Part shown: positions 48,898 through 56,852 of the stretch, in pieces
Layout of the letters: every line of letters starts with the position of its first letter
Position numbering within the stretch: the stretch's first letter is position 1
Source of the DNA: Burkholderiales bacterium
Lineage (GTDB): Bacteria > Pseudomonadota > Gammaproteobacteria > Burkholderiales > SG8-41
NCBI GenBank assembly: GCA_036262035.1
Contig: DATAJS010000015.1
Span: 62,001 to 126,000 of the forward strand
Direction: 5' to 3'
Length of the DNA stretch: 64,000 bases
Made by a program: the position numbers and the translations under genes
The notes under the pieces: model-generated
Told to the model about the DNA's origin: nothing
What the model saw: only the letters and a program-made list of their open reading frames with translations
Databases searched by the model: none

Positions 48898-49260
48898 GTT
48901 CGGTCCTTTCTGATCGTTTTAGGGGGACTGCCACACGGCCTCTCCCGACGCCTAGCCTTGACGCAGAAACCGTGCCAGGCGCCGTGCTGCCCTGCGGAAG
49001 CGCAATGAAAGTCAGTGTAGGCGCGAGGCCGCGCGGGCGATGCGCGGATTAGCGCCGGAAAACCGGGCTTTCCGGCGTTAAAGAAACCCGAGATCATGTC
49101 GTGTCGGGCGGACGAAAAGGCGTTCGTCGCCGATTCCCAACAGCGCGGTTTTACATTCGTGGAAAAAATGGGACAAAGGTCCACGCCGCTGGTCGGTGCG
49201 GCTGAAGCCGCACCTCCCCGCGCGACGGCGCGCTTATGCGCCTGGCGGCGCGACGCGAGA
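48898..49260. other. Gene-free stretch
   Basis: 363 bp upstream of the small basic protein gene and beyond the acyl-CoA dehydrogenase stop. I see no credible ORF, RNA gene or dispersed repeat. It has only short GC-rich complementarities (GCCGGAAAACCGGGCTTTCC near 49050) and probably the promoter of the 48897 gene. Confidence 0.5.
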
Positions 49261-50427
49261 TCAATATGACTTGGGGAGTCCGAGCACCTTCTCGGCGATG
49301 AAACAGAGGATGAGCTCCGGGCTCACCGGCGCGATCCGCGGGATGAACGCTTCGCGCAGGAAGCGCTCGACGTGGTATTCCTTCGCATATCCCATGCCGC
49401 CGTGCACCATCACCGCGGTCTCGCAGGCCTGGAAGCACGCTTCGCCGGCGAGATACTTCGCGGCGTTCGCTTCCGCCCCGCACGGTCGACCGGCGTCGTA
49501 CAGGCTCGCCGCCTTATACGCCATGAGGTTCGCCGCCTCGAGCGCCATCCAGCAGCGCGCGAGCGGGTGCTGGATGCCCTGGTTCCGGCCGATCGGGCGG
49601 TCGAAGACGACGCGCTCGCGGGCGTACTCGGCCGCGAGCGACAGCGCCGCCTGGCCGAGTCCGACCGCTTCCGCGGCGACCAGCACGCGCTCTGGATTGA
49701 AGCCGTGGAGGATGTATTCGAAGCCGCGGCCTTCCTCGCCGACGCGGTCTTCCACCGGCACGCGCAAATCGTCGATGAACAACATATTGGAATCGACCGC
49801 CTTGCGCCCCATCTTCTCGATCTCGCGGACTTCGACGTGCGCGCGGTCCAGGTCGGTGTAGAAGAGCGTCAGGCCGCTTGTGGGCTTCTCGACCTCCTCG
49901 AGCGGGGTCGTGCGCGCGAGCAGCAGGATCTTGTTGCAGACCTGCGCGGTCGAAGTCCAGATCTTCCGGCCCGACACCACGTAATGGTCGCCGCGGCGGA
50001 GAGCCTGGGTCTTGAGGTGCGTGGTGTCGAGCCCGGTGTTCGGCTCGGTCACGCCGAAGCACGCGCGGTCACTGCCTGCGATGAGCGGCGGCAGCCAGCG
50101 CTGCTTCTGCTCCGCGGTCGCGTATACGACGACCGGGTTCAGGCTGAAGATGTTCATGTGGACCGCCGACGCGCCCGACATCCCGGCGCCGGACGCGGCG
50201 ATCGTCTGCATCATCACCGCCGCCTCGGTGATGCCGAGGCCCGCGCCGCCGTACTCCTGCGGCATGGCGATGCCGAGCCAGCCGTCGCGTGCGAGCGTCG
50301 CGTGGAAATCGAGCGGAAAACCGCCTTCGCGGTCGCGCTTCGCCCAGTAGTCGAGATCGAATTCGGCGCAGATCTTCGCGACCGCGTCGCGGATCGCCTG
50401 CTGGTCTTCGGTGAGTGAGAAATCCAT
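49261..50427 (-). CDS. Acyl-CoA dehydrogenase
   Basis: A 388-residue flavoprotein of the acyl-CoA dehydrogenase family. The N-terminal helical domain starts MDFSLTEDQQAIRDAV and has MPQEYGGAGLG. The middle barrel shows FGVTEPNTGLDTT and YVVSGRKIWTS, which contact FAD. The C-terminal helices include GRNQGIQHPLARC and VHGGMGYAKEYHVERF. The EGT motif that carries the catalytic Glu in medium-chain enzymes is missing; the equivalent region reads IAPVSPELI. A Glu in GFNPERVLVAA sits where isovaleryl-type enzymes keep their base. The substrate is unknown. No electron-transfer flavoprotein genes are nearby. It diverges from the Lhr gene. Confidence 0.92.
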   Translation of the reverse strand: MDFSLTEDQQAIRDAVAKICAEFDLDYWAKRDREGGFPLDFHATLARDGWLGIAMPQEYGGAGLGITEAAVMMQTIAASGAGMSGASAVHMNIFSLNPVVVYATAEQKQRWLPPLIAGSDRACFGVTEPNTGLDTTHLKTQALRRGDHYVVSGRKIWTSTAQVCNKILLLARTTPLEEVEKPTSGLTLFYTDLDRAHVEVREIEKMGRKAVDSNMLFIDDLRVPVEDRVGEEGRGFEYILHGFNPERVLVAAEAVGLGQAALSLAAEYARERVVFDRPIGRNQGIQHPLARCWMALEAANLMAYKAASLYDAGRPCGAEANAAKYLAGEACFQACETAVMVHGGMGYAKEYHVERFLREAFIPRIAPVSPELILCFIAEKVLGLPKSY

Positions 50428-50470
50428 GGGGGAATTCTATCGCGCCGCTTTGGTCCGAATGGACGTACCC

Positions 50471-50477
50471 TGTAAAA
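50471..50477 (+). promoter_or_regulatory. Candidate -10 element for the Lhr gene
   Basis: GTAAAAT about 14 nt before GTG 50491 resembles a sigma-70 -10 box. If used, the transcript would have a very short leader and no SD, so translation would be nearly leaderless. Weak evidence. Confidence 0.3.
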
Positions 50478-50490
50478 TTACACAGTCCCC

Positions 50491-53400
50491 GTGCTGCCCG
50501 TCGACTTCCATCCCGTACTCCGCCGCTGGTGGGAGGACCGTTTTACGGTCGCTTCCGAGGACGGCTCGCGTACGGTGCTCCCGCCGACCGAGGCCCAGGT
50601 CGACGGCTGGAAAGCGATCCGCCGCGGTGACGACACGCTGATCGCGGCGCCGACAGGATCGGGCAAGACGCTGGCGGCCTTCCTCACCTCGATCGACCAG
50701 CTTTTCCGTGAAGGTTTGGAGCGCGGCTCGCTCCCGGACGAAGTGCGGGTGATCTACGTCTCGCCGCTGAAGGCGCTCTCCGCGGACATCCACAAGAACC
50801 TCGCCGAGCCGCGCCGCGAGATCAAGCGGCTCGCCGAGGAGATGGATTTCGCGCCGGTGAAGATCACCGCCGCGGTGAGGAGCGGCGACACGCCGCAGAA
50901 GGAGCGCGCGGCGATGCTGCGCACGCCGCCGCACATCCTCGTGACGACGCCGGAGTCGCTCTATCTCCTGATGACGGCCGAGAAGTCGCGCGACATGCTG
51001 AAGACCGCGCGCGTGGTCATCGTCGACGAGATCCACGCGGTGCTCGAATCGCGCCGCGGCGCGCACCTCGCGCTCACGCTCGAGCGCCTCGAGCACATCT
51101 GCGGCAGCAAGCTCCAGCGCATCGGCTTGTCCGCGACGCAGAAGCCGATCGAGGAGGTCGCGCGCTTTCTCGTGGGCTCCGATCCGCAAGCGGCGTGCGC
51201 GATCGTCGACCGCGGCCACAAGCGCAGGATCGATCTCGCGGTCGAAGTGCCCGGCTCCAAGCTCGAAGCGGTGATGTCGCACGAGGTGTGGGAGGAGAAC
51301 TACCAGCGTCTCGTCGAGCTGATCGAATCGCATACCACGACGCTCATCATGGTGAACACGCGCCGGCTCGCCGAGCGCATGGCGCACCATCTCACCGATC
51401 TCCTCGGCGCCGAATACGTGGCGGCCCATCACGGCAGCCTCTCCAAGGAGAAGCGTCTCGACGCCGAAGAGCGGTTGCGCGAAGGCAAGCTCAAGGTGCT
51501 CGTGTCGACCGCTTCGCTCGAGCTCGGCATCGACATCGGCCACGTCGACCTCGTCTGCCAGATTTCCTCGCCCAACCGCATCGCCACGCTGCTCCAGCGC
51601 GTCGGCCGCTCGGGCCACACCGTGCGCGGTTTGCCGAAAGGCCGCATCTTCCCGCTCACCCGGGACGACCTCGTCGAGTGCGCCGCGATGGTCCAGGCGG
51701 TGCGCGACGGCGGGCTCGACCGCGTGCACGCGCCCGAGAAGCCGCTCGACGTGCTCGCGCAGCAGATCGTCGCCGAATCGGCGGCGGAGGAGTGGGACGA
51801 GACCGCGCTCTTCGACCTCATGCGCCGCGCGTATCCGTATCGCAATCTCACGCGTAAGGAATACGACGAGACCGTCGAGATGCTCGCGCAGGGCTACGCG
51901 ACCAAGCGCGGACGCCGTGCCGCGCTGATCACGCACGACCCGGTGAACGAGAAGCTGCGCGCGCGCAAAGGCTCGCGCATGGCGGCGATCATGTCGGGCG
52001 GGGCGATTCCCGAAGTGTTCGACTACCGCGTGCTGCTCGAGCCCGAAGGCACCTTCATCGGCACGCTCAACGAGGACTTCGCGATCGAATCGCTGCCGGG
52101 CGACGTGTTCCAGCTCGGCAACACCTCGTGGCGCATCCTGAAAGTCGGCAGCGGCGTGGTGCGCGTCGCGGACGCCCAGGGCCAGCCGCCGTCGATGCCG
52201 TTCTGGCTCGGCGAAGCGCCGTCGCGCAGCACCGAGATGAGCGCGGCGGTGTCGCGCATGCGCGACGGCGCGGACAAGCTGCTGCCCAAGCCCGATCAGC
52301 CGCGCAAGGACGGCGAGCTCGAGCCGGCGATCGCGTGGCTCATGACGGCTTACCACCTCGAGCGATCCGCGGCCGAACAGATCATCGACTACTTCGCCGA
52401 AGGCAAGCGCGCGATCGGCCTGGTGCCGACGCAGGATCGCATCGTCATCGAGCGCTTCTTCGACGAATCGGGCGGCATGCAGCTCGTGCTGCACGCGCCG
52501 TTCGGCAGCCGCATCAATCGCGCGTGGGGCCTCGCGCTGCGCAAGAAGTTCTGCCAGGGCTTCAACTTCGAGCTGCAGGCCGCGGCGACGGAGGAGGGCA
52601 TCATCCTCTCGCTCGGCACGTCGCACTCGTTCCCGCTCGAAGACGTCTTCCGCTACCTGCATCCCAACACGGTCAAGGAGACGCTGACGCAGGCGGTGCT
52701 CGATTCGCCGATCTTCGAGACGCGCTGGCGCTGGACGACCACGCTCGCGCTGGCGGTGCCGCGCAGCCGAAACGGGGCGCGCGTGCCCGCGCCGCTCCAG
52801 CGCATGTACGCCGAAGACCTGTTGCAAGGCGTTTTCCCCGATGCGACGGCGTGCTTCGAGAACATCCAGGGCGCGCGCGAAGTGCCCGACCATCCGCTGG
52901 TCAATCAGGCGTTGAAGGACGCGCTCGAGGACGCGATGGACCTGCCGGGACTGATCCAAGTCCTGCGGGGCATCATCGACGGCGAGATCGAGTGCAGCGC
53001 GAAAGAGACGCCCGAGCCGTCGCTCTTCTGTCACGAACTGCTGAATTCGGCGGTCTACACCTTCCTCGACGACGCGCCGCTCGAAGAGCGCCGCACCCAG
53101 GCGGTGTATACGCGCCGTTCGAGCGAGCCTCGCACCGCCGACGATCTCGGAGCGCTCGACGCCGCGGCGATCCGGCGCGTGCGCGAGGAGGCGTGGCCGT
53201 ACGCGACCGCGCCCGACGAGCTGCACGATGCGCTGATGCTCGCGGGCTTCATCCGCGACAGCGAATTGGGCGCGGAAGAGGCGCAGTGGCCGGCGCTGAT
53301 GGACAAGCTGGTGAGCGACGGGCGGGCGCTGCGGACCGGCGGCTTCTGGGTCGCGATCGAGCGCTTCGAAGAGCTGCACGCGGCGGTTCCACAGATGAAG

Positions 53401-54966
53401 AAGCCGAAGATCCCCGAACGCCTGAAGAAGAGAGCGTGGACGCGCGAGGACGCGGCGCGCGAGCTCTTGCGCGGACGCATGGAAGTGCTGGGGCCGGTGA
53501 CGGCTGAGAAGCTCACCGGCGATTTCGCTGTCGAAGACGAGCGGCTGGTGAATCAGGCGTTATTGGAGTTGGAAACGGAAGGTCGAGTGCTGCGAGGGTA
53601 TTTCACGCCTGGCAAAACCCACCCCCACCCTGTCCCTCCCCCTGAAGGGGAGGGGACCCATGTCCCGGGCCAGTCGGGCTTATCCGCGCTCGAATGGTGC
53701 GACCGGCGGTTGCTCGCGCGCATCCACCGCTACACGATCAGCCGGCTGCGCGCGGAGATCGAAGCGGTCACTGCGGCGGACTTCATGCGCTTCCTGCTGC
53801 ACTGGCAGCACGTGACGCCGGAAGACCGCGTCAACGGCGTCGAGGGTTTGAGCGCGATCATCGAGCAGCTCGACGGCTGCGAGCTCGCCGCGAGCGCATG
53901 GGAGCACGACGTCCTGCCCGCACGCGTGAACGATTACACGTCGAGCTACATCGACATGCTGTGTCTCTCCGGCCGTGTCGCATGGGGACGCACCACGCCG
54001 ATGGAAGGCGCGAGCAAGGCGCCGCTGAAGAGCTCGCCGATCGCGATCGTGCAGCGCGAGCACGCCGCGTTGTGGCGCGCGGACCAGAGCGTCGACGTCC
54101 AGGCGCTCACCTCGCAGGCGCGCGCGATCCACGAAGCGCTGACCGTACGCGGTGCGCTCTTCTTCCACGAGATCGTCGCGGCGACCGGGTTGCTTCGCAC
54201 CCACGTCGAGCGTGCACTGGGCGAGCTCGCCGGCGCGGGGCTCGTGACCGCCGACAGCTTCAGCGGATTGCGCGCGCTGCTGACCCCTTCGGAAAAGCGC
54301 CGCAGCCTCTCGGGCGGCCGCCCGAGCTCGCGCCGCTCGGCCTATGGCGTCGACACCGCCGGCCGCTGGGCGCTGCTCGCATCGCAGCCCGATATGGACC
54401 GCGAGGAACAGGTCGAGACGATCGCGCGCGTGCTGTTGAAGCGCTACGGCGTCGTGTTCCGCTCGCTGCTCGCGCGCGAATCGCGGCTGCCGACCTGGCG
54501 CGAGCTCGTGATGGTCTACCGCCGGCTCGAAGCGCGCGGCGAGATCCGCGGCGGGCGCTTCGTCGCGGGTTTCGGCGGCGAGCAATTCGCGCTGCCCGAC
54601 GCGGTCGGCCGGCTGCGCGCGGTGCGCAAGATCCCGAAGAGCCTTGAGCTGATCGTCGTCAGCGCGGCCGATCCGCTCAACCTCGTCGGCATCCTCACGC
54701 CCGACGCGCGCGTCTCCTCGATCGCGCAGAACCGCATCGCTTTCCGCGACGGCGTCGCGGTCGGCGCGTGGGAAGGCGGCAAGGTGAAGCGGCTGGGCGC
54801 CTCGGAGCTCGACGAAGACACTCTGCACTCGCTGCTCTCGCGCCGCGCGAGCGCGCATCCGCTCAAGGCGCACCTGCGCACGCCGAGCAAGACCGAGCGC
54901 GAGATGCTCGAGAGAAAGCGGCTGTGGCTCGCGAGGCAGAACAAGCCTGCAGGGACTTTGCATTAA
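50491..54966 (+). CDS. lhr: Lhr-family DEAD/DEAH-box helicase
   Basis: A 1491-residue large helicase. The superfamily II core has Walker A AAPTGSGKT (52-60), DEIH at 179-182, motif III GLSATQKP, motif V STASLELGIDIGHVD and motif VI QRVGRSGH. It is followed by the winged-helix and Lhr-core domains and a long C-terminal extension, matching full-length Lhr in bacteria. Lhr is a 3'-5' DNA or RNA-DNA translocase linked to repair. GTG 50491 is the start. The fragment THPHPVPPPEGEGTHVPG (about 1043-1060) is a repeat-encoded insert in the C-terminal region. Codon use elsewhere matches the neighbours. It is monocistronic. Confidence 0.94.
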   Translation: MLPVDFHPVLRRWWEDRFTVASEDGSRTVLPPTEAQVDGWKAIRRGDDTLIAAPTGSGKTLAAFLTSIDQLFREGLERGSLPDEVRVIYVSPLKALSADIHKNLAEPRREIKRLAEEMDFAPVKITAAVRSGDTPQKERAAMLRTPPHILVTTPESLYLLMTAEKSRDMLKTARVVIVDEIHAVLESRRGAHLALTLERLEHICGSKLQRIGLSATQKPIEEVARFLVGSDPQAACAIVDRGHKRRIDLAVEVPGSKLEAVMSHEVWEENYQRLVELIESHTTTLIMVNTRRLAERMAHHLTDLLGAEYVAAHHGSLSKEKRLDAEERLREGKLKVLVSTASLELGIDIGHVDLVCQISSPNRIATLLQRVGRSGHTVRGLPKGRIFPLTRDDLVECAAMVQAVRDGGLDRVHAPEKPLDVLAQQIVAESAAEEWDETALFDLMRRAYPYRNLTRKEYDETVEMLAQGYATKRGRRAALITHDPVNEKLRARKGSRMAAIMSGGAIPEVFDYRVLLEPEGTFIGTLNEDFAIESLPGDVFQLGNTSWRILKVGSGVVRVADAQGQPPSMPFWLGEAPSRSTEMSAAVSRMRDGADKLLPKPDQPRKDGELEPAIAWLMTAYHLERSAAEQIIDYFAEGKRAIGLVPTQDRIVIERFFDESGGMQLVLHAPFGSRINRAWGLALRKKFCQGFNFELQAAATEEGIILSLGTSHSFPLEDVFRYLHPNTVKETLTQAVLDSPIFETRWRWTTTLALAVPRSRNGARVPAPLQRMYAEDLLQGVFPDATACFENIQGAREVPDHPLVNQALKDALEDAMDLPGLIQVLRGIIDGEIECSAKETPEPSLFCHELLNSAVYTFLDDAPLEERRTQAVYTRRSSEPRTADDLGALDAAAIRRVREEAWPYATAPDELHDALMLAGFIRDSELGAEEAQWPALMDKLVSDGRALRTGGFWVAIERFEELHAAVPQMKKPKIPERLKKRAWTREDAARELLRGRMEVLGPVTAEKLTGDFAVEDERLVNQALLELETEGRVLRGYFTPGKTHPHPVPPPEGEGTHVPGQSGLSALEWCDRRLLARIHRYTISRLRAEIEAVTAADFMRFLLHWQHVTPEDRVNGVEGLSAIIEQLDGCELAASAWEHDVLPARVNDYTSSYIDMLCLSGRVAWGRTTPMEGASKAPLKSSPIAIVQREHAALWRADQSVDVQALTSQARAIHEALTVRGALFFHEIVAATGLLRTHVERALGELAGAGLVTADSFSGLRALLTPSEKRRSLSGGRPSSRRSAYGVDTAGRWALLASQPDMDREEQVETIARVLLKRYGVVFRSLLARESRLPTWRELVMVYRRLEARGEIRGGRFVAGFGGEQFALPDAVGRLRAVRKIPKSLELIVVSAADPLNLVGILTPDARVSSIAQNRIAFRDGVAVGAWEGGKVKRLGASELDEDTLHSLLSRRASAHPLKAHLRTPSKTEREMLERKRLWLARQNKPAGTLH
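53613..53657. repeat. In-frame dispersed repeat inside the Lhr gene
   Basis: CAAAACCCACCCCCACCCTG, then CCCCTGAAGGGGAGGGG. It matches the left half of the element in the acyl-CoA synthetase gene (4346-4468) and adds a Pro-rich linker after GYFTPG. Confidence 0.78.
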
Positions 54967-55141
54967 GAGGCGCGGTGCGCTTGCGCGCACCCTACGGAAA
55001 CCGGTAGTTCCGCGGAGGGTGCGTGGTAACGCACCGACACCGTTAAACCCTGCGGCGTTTTCGCCGTTAAGCTGGATAGGCCCGCTCTCATCTGGTGCGT
55101 CTGTTGACGCGCCGATGCCGCGAGGCATAGGATCGAACCGA
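54967..55141. repeat. GTGCGC hairpin repeats in the gap after the Lhr gene
   Basis: GCGGTGCGCTTGCGCGCACC and AGGGTGCGTGGTAACGCACC are two related hairpins (about 54969-54995 and 55016-55040). They probably end the Lhr transcript. The remainder to 55141 leads into the riboswitch and should contain the promoter. Confidence 0.65.
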
Positions 55142-55345
55142 ACGTGCAGGAGAGCACGGCTTTGCCGCCGTCGCCGAAGGCGAAATCTCCCATAACCGCT
55201 CAGGCCGCAGGTACTGCGCGTTCGACATAGCCGTCTGGAGAGAGGCGCCGATCGAACGATCGGCGCCCACCGAAGGGGCAAGGTGCTCCAGAGCACCGCA
55301 ATCTCTCAGGTACCAAGGACAGCGGGAGCGGCGACGGATCGGCGG
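55142..55345 (+). promoter_or_regulatory. Tandem glycine riboswitch
   Basis: Two aptamers. The first has GGAGAGCAC, GTCGCCGAAGGCGAAATCTC and CGCTCAGGCCGCAGG (about 55148-55213). The second has GGAGAGAGGCGCCGATCG, CACCGAAGGGGCAAGG and ATCTCTCAGGTACCAAGGAC (about 55236-55325). The GCCGAAGG core, the CTCTCAGG segment and the AGGACAG tail are diagnostic of the glycine class. About 45 nt later the ribosome site GAGAGG precedes ATG 55391. It controls the DadA-like gene directly, so glycine probably turns on amino-acid oxidation. Confidence 0.93.
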
Positions 55346-55390
55346 TGAGCGCCGGACCGTTCGTTCCCACTCCTGTTACGAGAGGTTGTC

Positions 55391-56677
55391 ATGAAGATCG
55401 CCGTCCTCGGTGCCGGTGTCATCGGCACCACATCCGCGTGGTTTCTCAGTAAAGCAGGCCATCAGGTCACGGTCGTCGACCGCGAGCCCGGCGCGGGCCT
55501 GGAAACGAGCTTCGCCAACGGCGGGCAGATTTCGGTCAGCCACGCCGAGCCGTGGGCCAATCCGTCCGCGCCGCTGAAAGTGCTGAAGTGGCTCGCGAAC
55601 GAAGACGCGCCGCTCCTTTTCCGCCTGCGCCCGGACATGCACCAGTGGCTGTGGGGCCTTCGGTTCCTGCGCGAATGCACGCCCGGCCGCACGCGCCACA
55701 ACATCCGCCAGATCGTGAACCTCGGCCTCTACAGCCGCGCCACGCTGCGCGAGGTGAGGCGCGAGACCGGCCTCGAGTACGACCACCTCGAAGCCGGCAT
55801 CCTGCACTTCTATACCAACGCGAAGGAGTTCGAGGCGGCGATGGCGCCGGCGGAATTCATGCGCGAGCTCGGCTGCGACCGCCAGGTGAAGACCGCCGAC
55901 GAGTGCGTCGCGATCGAGCCCGCGCTGGCGCGGGTGAAGGACCGCATCGCCGGCGCGACGTACACGCCGTCCGACGAATCGGGCGACGCGCATCTGTTCA
56001 CGCGGCGTCTCGCCGAGCTGGCGGCGTCGCGCGGCGTGACGTTCCGGTACGGACACACGGTGCTCACGATCCGGCACGAAGGCGGCGAGATCACCGGCGT
56101 GCGCGTCGCGGACAGGGACGGGCGCGTCTCGACGATCAAGGCCGACGCGTACGTGATGGCGATGGGGAGCTACAGCCCGCTGCTGCTGCGTCCGATCGGC
56201 GTCAACGTGCCGATCTATCCCGCCAAGGGCTATTCGGTGACGATGAAGGTGAAGGACGCCTCCCGCGCGCATCGCGTGAGCCTCACCGACGACGAATACA
56301 AGCTCGTGTTCTCGCGCCTGGGCGACAGGCTGCGCATCGCCGGCACCGCGGAGCTGACCGGCTACAGCACCGATCTGAACGAAGGACGCTGCAAGGCGAT
56401 CGTCAAGCGCGTCGAGGCGCTCTTCCCCGGCGCGGGCGACGCGTCGAGCGCGCAGTACTGGACGGGCCTGCGGCCCGCGACGCCGAGCAACGTGCCGTTG
56501 ATCGGTCGCACGCGCTATCCCAACCTCTATCTCAACACCGGCCACGGCACGCTCGGCTGGACGCACTCGTGCGGCTCGGCGCGCGCGCTCGCGGACGTGG
56601 TGGACGGGCGCGTGCCGGAGATCGATTTCGATTTCGTGGGCTTGCCCGAGCGGCCGCAGCTGGTGCCTGCCGCTTAA
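55391..56677 (+). CDS. dadA: D-amino acid dehydrogenase-like FAD oxidoreductase (DadA family)
   Basis: A 428-residue FAD-dependent oxidoreductase of the DadA/DAO family. The FAD-binding motif is VLGAGVIGTTSAW (5-17), followed by the family segment GLETSFANGGQISVSHAEPW. The C-terminus has YWTGLRPATPSNVPLIG and GHGTLGWTHSCGSAR, which complete the FAD site. Length matches E. coli DadA, which deaminates D-alanine and others at the membrane. A tandem glycine riboswitch lies in its leader, so glycine itself or a glycine-linked amino acid may be the relevant substrate. No alanine racemase gene is adjacent, unlike classical dad operons. Gene symbol given by family, not proven substrate. Confidence 0.9.
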   Translation: MKIAVLGAGVIGTTSAWFLSKAGHQVTVVDREPGAGLETSFANGGQISVSHAEPWANPSAPLKVLKWLANEDAPLLFRLRPDMHQWLWGLRFLRECTPGRTRHNIRQIVNLGLYSRATLREVRRETGLEYDHLEAGILHFYTNAKEFEAAMAPAEFMRELGCDRQVKTADECVAIEPALARVKDRIAGATYTPSDESGDAHLFTRRLAELAASRGVTFRYGHTVLTIRHEGGEITGVRVADRDGRVSTIKADAYVMAMGSYSPLLLRPIGVNVPIYPAKGYSVTMKVKDASRAHRVSLTDDEYKLVFSRLGDRLRIAGTAELTGYSTDLNEGRCKAIVKRVEALFPGAGDASSAQYWTGLRPATPSNVPLIGRTRYPNLYLNTGHGTLGWTHSCGSARALADVVDGRVPEIDFDFVGLPERPQLVPAA

Positions 56678-56695
56678 AGGCCAAAGGCGTTTTTA

Positions 56696-56824
56696 ACCGC
56701 AGAGGACGCAGAGGACGCAGAGGAAAAACAAACCAAGGTTGCGTGAGATGACTCCCGCAAAGCATCGTGCTCAAGTGAGCGCCGACCGCCGCAATCCTCT
56801 GCGTCCTCTGCGTCCTCTGCGGTA
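56696..56824. repeat. Composite inverted-repeat element (9-bp unit arms), copy 3
   Basis: 129 bp with perfect 28-bp arms (56696-56723 and 56797-56824) built from GGACGCAGA-type units with an ACCG end. The core carries, on the minus strand, CACTTGAGCACGATGCTT followed by TGCGG (56755-56777). This matches copy 2 at 21 of 23 positions. Confidence 0.9.
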
Positions 56825-56852
56825 AAAGCTTTTCAACGCCGTTAGAATCGCG

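Noticed and set aside
50437-53379. A 980-codon minus-strand open frame opposite the Lhr gene
   Set aside because: It is an antisense shadow of Lhr: composition is Arg/Ala/His/Glu-rich without domains, and the + frame has clear helicase motifs.
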